Numbered from the stretch's first letter, positions 1-10,959 are shown. The stretch: DNA of 64,000 bases from Hibiscus mutabilis (GCA_019671005.1 CM033725.1:31213338-31277337), one strand, 5' to 3'. Notes: generated by a model not told the origin, from the letters alone. Numbers and translations: made by a program.

Positions 1-612
1 ACCCAAGAGATCTCTTTTTTTATCTCGTATGCCTTCTTGAATATATAGGACGTGTGCCATTGGTCATCCTACCTGGTTGTTTGAAGCTTCCCGCCTTCCC
101 TATCGACAACCATTATGTAGGGAACTAGAGGACGGAGTTAACATCGTTTTCTTTGATCACCTGCATTTTCAAGGTTAAATCATAGTAATGCTTCGAAATC
201 TCTTGTTTCATTATAAGCCTACGTTATCTTATTTGACTGAAATTGACAAGAAGGCCAGGAATGGATGCTCAAAAACACGGTTTTATTATGATTAAGGGCT
301 TGGGATAACTTAAAAAGAAAGGTATGACACATATGAGTTAAGTATGAAAATACAAGATCCCTCATTATCTTCGATATGAATGATACATGATCCTGTCAAC
401 AGGTGTAGAATTTTTTTTTGCCTGAAGCCTTCTCTTCATGATGTTCATGGGGATACCCTTCTCTTTGGATATTCAACTTTTCAATTTACCCGAGCCGCCC
501 TTTACGAGTTTTCAACTCGGGTCTTTCCTTTGCTTCAAGACGCCCGATTTCGGGTTTTCGCCCTGAGCTCTCCATTTTGTTCTCTTTTTTATTTTTCATC
601 ATCATCATTTTT
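1..612 (-). other. Ogre 3' untranslated region, no gene seen
   Basis: Non-coding stretch downstream of the integrase stop. No LTR start, polypurine tract or convincing ORF is visible; the open frame on the other strand at 380-616 has no recognisable domain. Ogre elements often have a long gap between integrase and the 3' LTR, which fits. Confidence 0.6.
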
Positions 613-1777
613 TTAGAGATAGTACTTCTTGACGGCATCAGAATTTACGGGATTTTTCAGCTCGTCCCCATCCATTTCTGTTAGGATCAAGGCTCCTCCT
701 GAGAAGGCCTTTTTTACGACGTACGGTCCTTCCCAGTTGGGCATCCATTTTCCTCGAGAATCTTTCTGGATAGGGAGGATTTTCTTGAGTACCAGATCCC
801 CTTCTTTGAATTCTCTTGGGCGCACCTTTTTATTGTATGCCTGCACCATCCGCTTTTGGTACATCTGACCATGACAAATGGCCTTTAGTCTTTTTTCGTC
901 AATGAGATTTAGCTGGTCGAGTCTGACCTGCACCCATTCAGCTTCTTCTAATTTTACTTCATTTAAGACCCGGAGAGACGGAATCTCTACCTCAATTGGG
1001 AGTACTGCTTCGGTACTATACACCAAGGAGTAGGGTGTTGCCCCTGTTGATGTGCGAATGGACGTCCTATAGGCGAAAAGGGCAAAAGGCAACTTCTCAT
1101 GCCAATCCCTGTAGGTATCCGTAGTCTTCGCTATGATCTTCTTTATGTTCTTGTTTGCCGCTTCCACTTCTCCATTCATTTTAGGACGATAGACTGTGGA
1201 ATTATGGTATGTTATCTTGAATTGAGTGCACAGGTCCTTCATCATTTTTTTTATTCAGATTGGAAGCGTTGTCGGTGATGATCCTTTCTGGCAATCCGTA
1301 TCGACAAATAATTTCCTTCTTTAAGAACTTACAAACTGTAGTCTTGGTGATATTGGTGTAAGACGCTGCCTCTACCCATTTAGTGAAGTAGTCTATGGCG
1401 ACCAAAATGAAACGGTGCCTATTGGAAGCTTTCGGATGGATCTGCCCGATGACGTCCATGCCCCACGCTGCGAAAGGCCACGGAGAATTCATGGTGTGTA
1501 AAGGCGATGGGGGTGCATGAATTTTGTCAGCGTAAATTTGGCATATGTGGCATTTCCTGGCGTAATCGATGCAATCTCCCTCCATGGTCAACCAAAAATA
1601 ACCGTATCTCATAATTTTCTGGGCTATAGACATCCCTTTGGCATGCGTTCCACAGATCCCATCATGTACTTCGGCTAAGATTTCCTTCGCCTCCCGGGCA
1701 TCCACACATCTCAGCAATGTTTGATCATGACTTCTCCTATATAGGATCTCCCCATCAAGGACATATTTTGTTGCCAT
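613..1777 (-). pseudogene. Ogre pol: integrase, one frame break
   Basis: Integrase domain that would join element cDNA to host DNA. From the N-terminus it has an HHCC zinc finger (His pair in EVHDGICGTHAKG, Cys pair in CHIC), the core with Asp in WGMDVIG, Asp in IITDNASN and Glu in NGEVEAANK, then a basic C-terminal region with the retroelement GPY-like stretch WEGPYVV. So the whole DDE triad is present. The frame is broken between the second Asp and the Glu, at an 8-T run on the plus strand (1245-1252), so the product lies in two overlapping ORFs, 1202-1777 and 613-1245. The upper part is in the same frame as the RT and second RNase H. No chromodomain is seen after GPY, as expected for Tat. 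Confidence 0.92.
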
Positions 1778-1918
1778 TTTTCTGAGCGTTTTTCTGTCAT
1801 TGTCATTTGCCCCTTCTGGATACTTTCAAAGCTTGACATATTGCAAGATGTCATAGTACCATGGGTTTCCGTCAATCTCTTCCTGTACATTACAACAATG
1901 AGCAGGTTTTTCAAACGT

Positions 1919-2340
1919 CTACATCTCAATGGGCTTCATTTCTGCCCCGGTGTTTGTTTTAAACATGGATGCCAAGGTTGCCAATGCATCTGCCATCTGA
2001 TTTTCTTCTCGGGGCAGGTAATTGAAGTTGACCTTTTCAAACTCTTTGGCGAGCTCTTGGATCATTTCGTGATATTTGACCAACTTCGGGTCCCTGGTTT
2101 CCCACTCCCCGCGCAATTGGTAAATGACTAAGGACGAATCTCCGAACACTCGAAGTTCCTTAACCTTTCTCTCGATGGCTGAGTTCAGTCCCATGATGCA
2201 AGCTTCGTATTCAGCTATATTGTTTGTGCAGAAGAATTCCAATCTGCTGGTGAAAGGATAATAGACGTCCTCAGGTGAAATTAGCACTGCCCCTATCCCA
2301 TGTCCGAGGGCGTTGGAGGCTCCATCGAAGTAAAGTTTCT
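1919..2340 (-). CDS. Ogre pol: second, archaeal-type RNase H (aRH)
   Basis: Second RNase H domain located between the regular RNase H and integrase, a known hallmark of the Tat/Ogre branch. The acidic residues expected of the family are visible: Asp in YFDGASN (just upstream of the first Met), Glu in AEYEACIMGL, Asp in FGDSSLVI and the final Asp in NQMADALATLA. The reading frame is the same as RT on one side and integrase on the other. It is separated from RT by a single TAG at 2339-2341 where the family normally has Trp, and it ends at a TAG at 1919-1921. It is among the better preserved domains of this copy. The linker to integrase (1778-1918) stays mostly open in the same frame but holds one more stop. 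Confidence 0.9.
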
Positions 2341-4072
2341 ATGACTTATCATCTGAAACCTCTTCTTCGGTTGTAATGCACATCAAGTCTTCATCTGGGA
2401 AACTAAAGTTCAATGCCTCATAGTCATCTGCAGTGCGACTAGCTAGGAAATCTGCTACGGCACTCCCTTTTACGGCTTTCTGATTAACGTATACGATATC
2501 GAATTTGGATAAGAGCATCTGCCATCGGGCCATCCTTCCCGTTAGTGCTGGCGCTTCCATTAGGAACTTCAATGGGTCTAGCTTGGATATCAACCAGGTA
2601 GTATGGTACAGCATGTATTGTCTAAGCCGTTTGGTAGCCCAAACTAGAGCACAACACAGTTTCTGCACTGGCGGGTACCGCGTTTCGCAATCATTGAATT
2701 TCCTGCTTAGGTAATAGATAGCTTGCTCCTTTTTTCTTGACTCATTGTGTTGCCCCAGTACACATCCCATTGAATTCTCAAAGACTGTTAAGTAGAGAAT
2801 TAGTGGTCGACCAGGTATTGGTGCGACTAAAATTGGAGCATTTGTCAGGTTCTTTTTGATCTTTTCTAGGGCTCTTTGACATTCTTCATCCCACACGCCA
2901 GGATTATTCTTTCTAAGAAGTCTGAAGACCGGGTCGCATTGGTTGGTTAATTGGGAAATGAAACGAGAGATATAATTCAGCCTCCCCAGGAAACCGCGGA
3001 CTTCCTTCTGCGTGCGGGGTGGTGAAAGGTCCTGGATGGCTTTCACTTTATCCGGATCAATCTCAATCCCTCTTCTGCTTACCACAAATCCTAGGAGTTT
3101 TCCAAAAGTAACGGCGAAGGTACACTTGGCAGGATTGAGCCTCAGTTGGTACTTCCGTAGTCTTTGGAATAGTTTTCTCAAGTTCTGTAGGTGCTCTTCC
3201 TCTGTTCGGGATTTGGAGATCATATCATCCACGTATACTTCTATTTCTTTGTGCATCATGTCATGGAAAAGAGTCACCATTGCTCTTTGGTATGTTGCCC
3301 CTGCGTTCTTTAGCCCAAACGGCATCACTTGATAACAAAAAGTGCCCCACATGGTTATGAATGTGGTTTTCTCCATGTCGTTAGGGTCCATCTTTATCTG
3401 GTTGTACCCTGAGAAGCCGTTCATGAAGGAAAACCATGAATGTCCTGCGGTGTTGTCAACCAGCGTGTCAATATGTGGTAAAGGGAAGTTGTCTTTAGGG
3501 CTGGCTCGGTTCAGATCCCTATAATCTACACACATACGAACTTTCCCGTCATTCTTTGGTACTGGTACAATGTTTGCAACCCATTCGGGGTTTTTGGCTA
3601 CCTCAAAGAATCCAAAGATCAAATTGCTTTTTCACTTCTTCTCGGATCTTTAACAACATATCCGGTCTCATTCTCCGAAGTTTTTCTTTGTCTTGGTTTG
3701 CACTCCGATTTTGTTGGCAATTTGTGCACCACTGTGTCCGGTATTCAACCCTGCATATCTTGATAAGTCCAAGCGAAGACATCCTTGAATTCCTGAAGTA
3801 GGGCTATCAGTTCATGCTTGGTTTTTGAGGAAATCGTCGTTCCTACTTTTATTTCTTTTCTCTCTTCTTCAGTCCCCAAGTTGACAATTTATGTTTCTTC
3901 TTGGTGGGGCATGATCTGCCTTTCTTCGTTGTCCACCATTCTCTTTAACTCTTCCGGGACCTCAATTTCTATTTCATCATATCCTTCCTCAATTCCCTCT
4001 GAGACCTTAGGGCATTCGAAATTTACTCCAGGATTGGATCCGGTATCATTCATATCGTCAATCATGAGCGAC
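2339..4072 (-). pseudogene. Ogre pol: reverse transcriptase and RNase H
   Basis: RT followed by the regular RNase H; together they would copy the element RNA and remove the template. An open stretch covers 2339-3622; the coding homology reaches right to the predicted splice acceptor at 4072, with stops in the N-terminal linker. Visible RT motifs are VDYRDLN, FMNGFSGYNQI, MPFGLKNAGATYQRAM and YVDD. Motif A normally reads FMDG; here the catalytic Asp is Asn, so this RT should be dead even though YVDD is intact. The connection region (GFLGRLNYISRFI) and RNase H (CVLGQH, YYLSRKF) follow. The first RNase H acidic motif is also altered (VFENSMG where the family has an Asp). The C-terminal tail runs to the TAG that separates it from the aRH domain. 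Confidence 0.93.
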
Positions 4073-4284
4073 CTGCATTAAACGAGAATGAATTGTATTG
4101 GGAAAGAGATGGCTTTATATGAAGGGAATGAATATGAAGAATGCATGAATGAAATAAAAGAATCTTTGGTCATTTTAGGAAAGTGGGGATATTTTCATTT
4201 CAATCAAAAAGTTAACATAGGTGCCCCATACAAGAGATCCCCATTGTTTATGGGCAAAAACAAAAGGTTGATTCGGAGCATTAC
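4073..4284 (-). other. Predicted Ogre intron between protease and RT
   Basis: On the minus strand a GT (donor context TCAGG/GTAATG) at 4284-4283 and an AG (acceptor context TTTAATGCAG/GTCG) at 4074-4073 bound a 212-bp AT-rich, T-rich stretch. The gag-protease frame stops immediately inside it (TAA at 4283-4281). Joining the two exons keeps the frame open into the acidic linker of the RT part. Ogre elements are known to carry a spliced intron at exactly this place, so the position, size and frame agree. Splicing is inferred; no transcript was seen. Confidence 0.78.
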
Positions 4285-5378
4285 CCTGATCTATTCCTAA
4301 AAACTACAGGTAGATTAATGCAGCTCCAGTTATCGAGTGTTTCCCCGAGACGGCAAGGGCGGATGTTAGTCAACATTTTGCTGCCTCGGTCATTTTCAGC
4401 TATCATGTTTATGTACATCCCTTCAAATGATTCACTGAGTACTTCCTCCTGGTTAAGTTCATCATTTTTCTTCATTGCCTCTCCAATATCTTGACCTGGC
4501 TGGTAGAACCCTCCGGAGACAAAAGTGGCTTTCAAACTAGGAAAGGACATCGGTCTCCACGGAATGTCTTCTCTTTTAGATCTGGCTTTTCTTTGCTCCT
4601 CCTTCCTTTTATTTTCCTCTTTCTTCTGTTGGACACTTGGTTGGTAACCCAGCTCGAAAAGATCCTTCTTGGTTATCATATTCTTGGGTCTCAGGTTTCC
4701 TTGTAATTTCTTCCCCAGCCCCTTTCCTATTTTGGCTCCTCGGCCCAGAGTTTCTGTGACGGTCATCTTAGTAAAATTAGATAACCTGGGGTAGGAGATC
4801 CGACTTCCCTCTGAAACGAATGTGGCATTTACTAGTTCCAATGCTCGGAACGAGCATTCCGCAGCATCTTCATCATTTTGAATGTAGGGGGTGTCTGATG
4901 TCACTGAAGCAACAAATTCATACTCTGCCTCTAGTGTGACCAATTTACCTTCAACTACAAATTTTAATTTCTGATGCAATGATGAGGGGACAACTCCTGC
5001 AGAGTGGATCCACGGTCTTCCCAACAAGCAGCTGTAAGATGGTTTTATGTCCATCACCACAAAATCAATCACATATTCAGTTGGTCCGATCAATAGGGGC
5101 ACCTCAATTCTCCCCATTGTTCCTTTTTGCGTACCATCAAAGGCTCTTACCGAGTTGTGGCAGGGCTTTAGGTGCGAACCATCTATTGGTAATTTTTGCA
5201 GGGTTACCATAGGCAAGACATTCAATGCTGACCCGTTGTCGATCAGTACGCCTGGTAATACATACCCTTTGCAGTGGGTAGTGATGTTAAGGGCTTTGGT
5301 TGACCCCATTCCTCCCTCCGGGATCTCATCATCACTGAACGTGATATGATTATAGGCAGTAATATGCCCCACTATCAT
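4281..5378 (-). CDS. Ogre aspartic protease with G-patch-like tail
   Basis: Open frame of 365 codons. The aspartic protease has the active-site-like motif LIDNGSALNVLP near residue 46 and the second conserved stretch CLLGRPWIHSAGVVPS near residue 116, typical of Tat proteases (DNGS in place of DTGS/DSGS). About 90 residues later comes LGRGAKIGKGLGKKLQG, matching the glycine pattern of a G-patch RNA-binding motif, followed by a long basic Lys/Glu/Arg segment. G-patch motifs after the protease are known in several retroelements. The first Met is probably not a real start: the domain is part of the gag-pro polyprotein, and the gag frame overlaps by about 29 bp in another phase. The frame ends at the intron donor. 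Confidence 0.88.
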   Translation of the reverse strand: MIVGHITAYNHITFSDDEIPEGGMGSTKALNITTHCKGYVLPGVLIDNGSALNVLPMVTLQKLPIDGSHLKPCHNSVRAFDGTQKGTMGRIEVPLLIGPTEYVIDFVVMDIKPSYSCLLGRPWIHSAGVVPSSLHQKLKFVVEGKLVTLEAEYEFVASVTSDTPYIQNDEDAAECSFRALELVNATFVSEGSRISYPRLSNFTKMTVTETLGRGAKIGKGLGKKLQGNLRPKNMITKKDLFELGYQPSVQQKKEENKRKEEQRKARSKREDIPWRPMSFPSLKATFVSGGFYQPGQDIGEAMKKNDELNQEEVLSESFEGMYINMIAENDRGSKMLTNIRPCRLGETLDNWSCINLPVVFRNRSG

Positions 5379-7716
5379 GTCCAGGTTTGATACAGAAATG
5401 TCCTGGGGAAAAAGTTTGATTCAGCACTTTTAATAGCGTCTCCCGATGCTTTTCTGAACTCAAGAGTAATTCCAGCACTGTGATCCTGGCCGGTTGCTTT
5501 CGTAGTTGTTCTACTACGCTGTACTCGCTATGTCTCAAGAACTTTAAAAATTCTTTGGCATGGGCCTCAGTTACCGGCTCATTTATCTTTTGGGGAGGTT
5601 CTTCTCCAAATATCTGCATAGGGCTAATTGCTGTACTCTTCCCCTTATCTTTTTCAGCCGCTTTCAAAGCCTCAGAGGAATAACATCGGCCGCTCCTTGT
5701 GAAATGGCCTGCCTCACCAACGTTCACATCGTTCTGGCTTTGTTGGTCTTTCAACGTAGGCTCTTTTACCTGATCGTGTTCTGGTTTTTCTGGCGTGGTC
5801 ACATTTACAACATAATTCCAGGGAATTTGTCGCATATCTTTGAATGGGAATGGAGATGGTGCTGAAATGATGATCTTGGGACTTATTTTGCTGGTTTCTC
5901 CTTGGGAGACACATGCATTCCTTGGCCTGGGAGAGATGATAAAAGGTCTATCCTTCCCGTATTTAGTTTTGGGGCTATCCGTCATGTGTACGTCCGACTC
6001 CTTCTTCCCCATGGGCTCCTCAAAGAATTCTATTTGTTTTTCATTCATCAATTTCTGCACCAATTTCTTGAACTCATCACATTCTTGGATATCATGCCCT
6101 TCAGTCTGGTGAAATTCGCAATACTTTCCACATTCTTTCTGCCTTGTTATCATGCCTTTGTCGATCACACGGGCCATGCATAACTGTTGAAATACCCACC
6201 GTAAAGGAGACTTGATTTCTGACACATCATCCTTTATCCTCCTGGTAAAGCATTCTTCGATGACATTTACCCCTCTGTTCCCATGATTAGGCAGCGGGTT
6301 GTTGGCTACACTCGGCTCTTCAAACTTCAATATCCCATAATCGATTAAATTCTGCACAAGCTTTTTGAAGGCAAGGCGCTTCTCGATGGGATGTCCAGGG
6401 TACCGCCGTGATAGTCGCAATGTGCGCTTGGATTATACCAAGGCGGGAAGGGCGGATTGACAGAGTAACGATGTATGGCGGACCAGTCCGCTTCATACAA
6501 CCCAGGGAATAAAGTTACGAGTACGAAAACAGGTAGGGGAGTGAAAGTTCTCATCTCTTTCTCTTTTCTGGTGACTCTCTCATCTCTTTGATTCGAATTT
6601 TGTGTTTTTCCCACATGTGCTTGTGGCTGTGAGACTGTGAAGTTCTTCGGGGCGGTATAGGTGCTGGTGGTGTTTACTTCATTTCTCTTATTATACTTTC
6701 GAGACCCTTCCCCACCATCAATTATGCCACTCTTAATTGCCAGTTCGAGGGACTCCCCAGTCCTGATTAAGTCGGCAAAGCACTGTGTTGTGTTATTAAT
6801 GAGGCGATCAAAGAGTGCCCCTTTCAGAGTATTGACAAATAATGGCGTGATTTCATGCTCCGGGATGGGTGGCTGGATTTGGGCGGCCACTTCTCTCCAT
6901 CTTTGGGCATATTGCCGCAGGCTTTCGTTGGACTTCTGCCCCATATTTTCTAACATAATTCTGCTAGGGTCATGTCTCATTACATGTTTGTATTGCTCAA
7001 GAAATGCTTTAGACAAATCTTTCCATGTCTTGACATTTGCCTTGCTCAACCGAGTGTACCAACGTAACGCCGCTCGATTAGACTATCCTGAAAACAATGG
7101 ATCAAGAACTTTTCGTCCTTATGGTAGGCCGCCATTTTTCTACAAAGATACATTGTTATGTGTGCAGAAGGACATGTGGTTCCATCGTATTTATCGAACT
7201 CTGGCATTTTAAATTTTGGCGGTAGGACAAGATCAGACACCAGACTTAAGTCGCTAGCGTCATTTCCTAATTCTTCATTTGATTGTAACGCTTTAAATTT
7301 TTCCTCCATGAGGCGAAATCTTTCTTCCCACTTTTTTTCTACCTCATTCCTGATTCTTTCGACCATGTTCAGGTCCGGCACTTCTTCTTCATAAAGTGCT
7401 TCAGTATCGAGGGGTTGAGTCTCAGGTGCCCCTACTTGAAAGCTGGAAGACATTCCTGCAGGGTCAATATACACCTTCCTAGCCTGGTTTGGTACAGTTG
7501 GTTGAACCTTGTAGTGAGCCGGGGTACCTTCTGGCTCTTGAACATTTTCTCCTTCCACTCTTTTTCCAAGACTCTTTGCCAAAGAATGCGGTTATGTCGA
7601 TATACTATAGATGTTTGCGATTGCGCAATCTGATCACAAAGGCTTCTCTGGGCCTTTTCAAGCCTTGTCTCAAGCTCTCTTTGCCCTCTTTCTAGACTGA
7701 TTATTCTTTCTTCCAT
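5350..7716 (-). pseudogene. Ogre gag polyprotein, several frameshifts
   Basis: Nucleocapsid/capsid gene spread over four overlapping open stretches (7432-7716, 7046-7582, 6345-7049, 5350-6420) in shifting frames. The order is an N-terminal coiled coil (MEERIISLERGQRELETRL), a Glu/Arg-rich helix, the capsid core (KFKMPEFDKYDGTTCPSAHI, then WKDLSKAFLEQYK and SLRQYAQRWREVAAQI), and two zinc-knuckle-like units of the Tat type: CDYHGG with GHPIEKR, and CEFHQTEGHDIQEC. The second keeps the C-H-GH-C spacing; the first is broken by a frameshift next to its His/Gly part. The next domain, protease, begins right after. It would assemble the RNA-containing particle. With at least three frameshifts it cannot be made as one chain. 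Confidence 0.9.
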
Positions 7717-8004
7717 GAGCTTTCTTTGTAGCCGGGTAAAGTATGGGTGATGAATGATTGCGGGTTAACTACACACAACGCCACAATATTCATATTGTTA
7801 ATATGGTTGCAAAAAATAAATGCATGTACAATGATGCGAATGTTATGATGCAAATGCAAGAATGTATGCAGATAAGGTACTGATTCCGCTAGTAATCACC
7901 CTTTTGAACTACTTCCACGGGAATTAAAGGGTCTTGATTACAACAAAGTTCGTGTTACAAAGTAAAGATCCCTAGTACAAAAGATCTAATTACAACACAG
8001 AGTC
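7717..8004 (-). other. Spacer between Ogre ORF1 and gag
   Basis: 288 bp without a convincing coding frame. It is AT-rich and probably non-coding, holding the start region for gag. Nothing else recognised. Confidence 0.55.
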
Positions 8005-10261
8005 CTATAGATAGACTCTAGCTCTATCTCCTAATTTTTCAATTGCCCTGAGCAGCTTGAGGAACCTAGGAGCTTCTTCCATTCCCGGGACTATAAAAGG
8101 TCGGAGTGTCTCAGCCTCGACAGCTAAATCATTTACATGCCTAGCGACTTGCTGTATGTCCACCATTAGGTTTGTGTAATACTGGTCTCTGTCCTGTACC
8201 ATTCGACCAGCGTCGCGTAGTCTCTTCTGCCAATAGGTGTCCCCTCCGGCTGCAGCCTCCTCGAACACATTAATTCTTTCCTTGTAATCTTCAACAGTTG
8301 CTTCGAGGGACCCAATTTGTGCTTGTAACACACCCACTTCGCGTTCTCTTTCTTGCAGCTCAGCGAAGTTATTCCTGCGGCAGTACATTCGAAGTGAGTG
8401 TTCGACTTCTGCCACCTTTCCTTTTAATTCGCCATTTTGATTTTGGCTTTGCTCCAGCCTTTAAATAGTGTCATCGTACAGTTTCTGCATTTCTAACAGT
8501 CTATTTCGACTACTCATGGACTTTCTTTTCCATACGGCGACGCTTTCTCTCTCATGATGGACAGCTTGTTTTCCCTTGCTGATTTCTTGCCGAAATCTTT
8601 CTTTCTCTTGATCAATGGCCTTCTTGGCGGACCGTTTTTCTTCCTCCATAGCCAAACGGTAGCTTTCTATCTCTTTCTCAATCGCTCTCTTGTTGATTTC
8701 TCGTTCTTCTTCCATCAAACGGATGTCGTTCATTCTTTCTCTTTCCACAGCTATGAACTGACTCCGGCTGGCCTTTTGTATTTTTGCTTGTAATAGAAGG
8801 GCATCTTTTTGATAAAGAGTGTTCTTGTCACTTAAATCTGCATTTAATTTCTTCAATTGCCTAATGATCCCGTCCCGCTCGTTAACCTCTAAGCTTGCCT
8901 TATAGAGTTCGCTCGCATGTTGGGTCTGTTGGATGTCCATTTTCCTTTTAACTTCTTAGAGTTCATTCCTTAAGATGTCGGCTTCAGACGGTACCACCCT
9001 TGTAAGCTCTTCGAGTGACACTGCTGGTCCTTGATCAGATTCAGGAATCACATTATTAACCCTCAAACGTCTCCAAAGATCGTAATCTGGGGTAGTCATG
9101 TGCTCGGTATCTCCTTCCACCCTGATCCGGTAACAATGATCCCAGGCCCTCATGATGGTCTGAATTTTTCCTTTGAACTCCCCTTTGAAAAGAAATTCAG
9201 TTTGACTTAATCCGGCGGTATTGGGAATGAACTGTCGTGATCCGAAATGCCGAGACACTAAAAGCGGAGCACAGGCGATTCCTCCATGCAATCCTAACAT
9301 CATCAGCCAGTTGAAGTCACCACAACTGTATAGAAAATAATTAACTTTACCGAGCCATGGGACCCTACATGCTATGTCTTCATCTTGAATATTCCTGAAG
9401 AAACTGGTCCACATTTTTTTTTCAAATCCTCTCGCCATTCCTTTGCTAAGTATTCTCGAAAGGCGAAAAACCCTAGAAGGATATCCCCGGCAGGACCCTC
9501 GTCGGCGTCTTCCACATGTGACTCTGAATCCATACTTGTAACAGCTGTACGCATCCTCGAAAACGTCCTTCTTCATGTTTCCGGCTAGCATTTAAGGAAA
9601 TGAAAGTCTCGACCAAGATTGCTGGTACTGGGTTTGCTTTCCGTTTCACTCGCTCAAACAAATCTAGAATGGCTATGTCAATGTTCTCGAGTACTCTTGG
9701 AAATATCACCAAGCCATATATTCCTAAAGCGAACAAGTCCATTTTCTTTGCCTCGTCGGGATGTGTCAGTATGATATCCCGAATACTTTCCCATGCAAAG
9801 ACTGTATTGTCTCCTCGGATTTGAAGGAGGCCACTAACCCAATCGTCACTCATTCCCGCAAAGGTTTTGAGTTTCGCAGTGTAGTTCTGATTCCTCGGAG
9901 TCTTCGCGTAGATCCAATCTTCCTGAATATTTTTCTAGTTAAGTAAAGCAGTGTATTCTTCTACCGTAAGCATCATGTCCTGCCCATTGAAGGTGAAGCA
10001 GCAAAAAGCCGGATTCCAGAATTGGACTATAGCTTGGAGTAGGGGCTGGTTAATCCGAACATATAACAGCTGTGCGATGTCGCCATAACTATTGCAGAAC
10101 AAGTCTTGTAGTCTTCGGTCCCATCTTTCCCAAATGTTTTGAAGATCCCATAAGTCGTTCTGTTGGAGACTCACATAGGTGTATCCTGCTATTACGCGTT
10201 CGTTCGGCAAACTGTCCCCTTGGATTTTCTGGTTGACCTCTGACCAATGTCTGACTGACAA
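8005..10261 (-). pseudogene. Ogre ORF1: DUF7745-like domain plus coiled-coil tail
   Basis: Extra ORF upstream of gag, known in Ogre elements and of unknown function. The N-terminal half (10261 to about 9500) has the recognisable opening RHWSEVNQKIQGD, the helix DLWDLQNIWERWD and FWNPAFCCFTFNGQDMML, then a central helix-rich part (RDIILTHPDEAKKMDLFALG); I read this as the plant DUF7745 family. The frame shifts once near 9500 and continues with WTSFFRNIQDEDI and a C-terminal 300-residue region rich in Glu, Lys, Arg and Gln that should form long coiled coils (8005-8940). Stops lie at 9935, 8956 and 8461 in otherwise open frames. No catalytic motif is visible. A structural or RNA/particle-associated role is possible but unproven. 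Confidence 0.8.
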
Positions 10262-10673
10262 ATTAAGCTCTTATTTCCTAAGACACCTTTTTTCCATGGT
10301 GAAAGACTTTCTGATCAGGCAAACCACTTGATCCAGTACCTTTATGTGATGCAAATGCAATGATGTATGAGAAAAAACAAAAGCGAAAAGAAAACAAGTC
10401 AATACCAGATAAAATTGATAAATATATAAATAAAAGGACAAAATTAAACAGAATAAACACAAAAAACAACCCTATTTATCCTGTCTAAAATACCTAAGGT
10501 TATTCGCATGGCTCTAATAGGGTGGGTTTCTATGTTCTCTACATGCAGTGTTGGTGCTAGGAGGTACCCGAATTGTCCTTGATGTCCTCTACTAAGAGTA
10601 GCAAGGCCCCCGATCATCACCCATTATAGGCTCCTTTCAACCGGGTTCAATTCAGGGGGACCCATTCGCTTAT

Positions 10674-10776
10674 GCCTATATGAAGGAACGATATCCTTAC
10701 GAAAGCATAAGGTACTCGAGCCCCGAAGGTACTTGCTAGGCCTATACGGGAGAACGATATCTCCACGAAAGCATTA
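10674..10776 (-). promoter_or_regulatory. Twin hairpins with shared loop in Ogre leader
   Basis: Two direct-repeat copies 65-66 bp apart. In sense orientation each has GCTTTCGT, a 5-bp stem, loop TATCGT, and a right flank ending TATAGGC. One stem is AAGGA/TCCTT, the other GGAGA/TCTCC: three base pairs differ and each change keeps pairing. Compensatory change supports an RNA hairpin. The closing bases plus loop include the palindrome GATATC. A packaging or dimer-linkage role is inferred. Confidence 0.65.
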
Positions 10777-10828
10777 GCGTTTTCCCCTCACTTAAAAAGA
10801 CGGGTTTATATGCCATATTTTAAATGCG

Positions 10829-10925
10829 TTAAAATAAACGCGCAATTATGACCGAATGTTAATTTAATAGTCACGTTAATCTGGAACTTCCAATATTAGT
10901 AAAGCGGTAATTATTTTAAAAGCTT
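10829..10925. repeat. Inverted repeat arm 1 (Ogre leader)
   Basis: This stretch is the reverse complement, by eye about 80% over roughly 80 bases, of 11234-11326 inside the LTR. Shared landmarks are GCAATTATGACC at one end and AAAGCGGTAATTATT at the other. It lies just inside the primer site, so in the element RNA the two arms would enclose the LTR end and the primer site. Confidence 0.75.
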
Positions 10926-10959
10926 GACTCTCATTTGTTTTTAAAAAAAAACAAAAATT

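Larger units (their letters stand above)
10262..10959 (-). other. Ogre 5' leader between primer site and ORF1
   Basis: About 700 bp of leader RNA with no supported gene; short open frames here are low-complexity. It contains twin hairpins (10674-10776) and one arm of a long inverted repeat (10829-10925). Its place just after the primer site is where LTR elements carry packaging and dimerisation signals. Confidence 0.7.

Noticed and set aside
6661..7212. 183-codon open frame on the plus strand
   Set aside because: Runs opposite to the Ogre gag capsid region, which has clear gag motifs; no domain in the antisense reading.
10271..10469. Two overlapping hydrophobic minus-strand frames as a membrane protein
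   Set aside because: Low-complexity AT-rich leader DNA; overlapping frames of similar look indicate composition, not coding.
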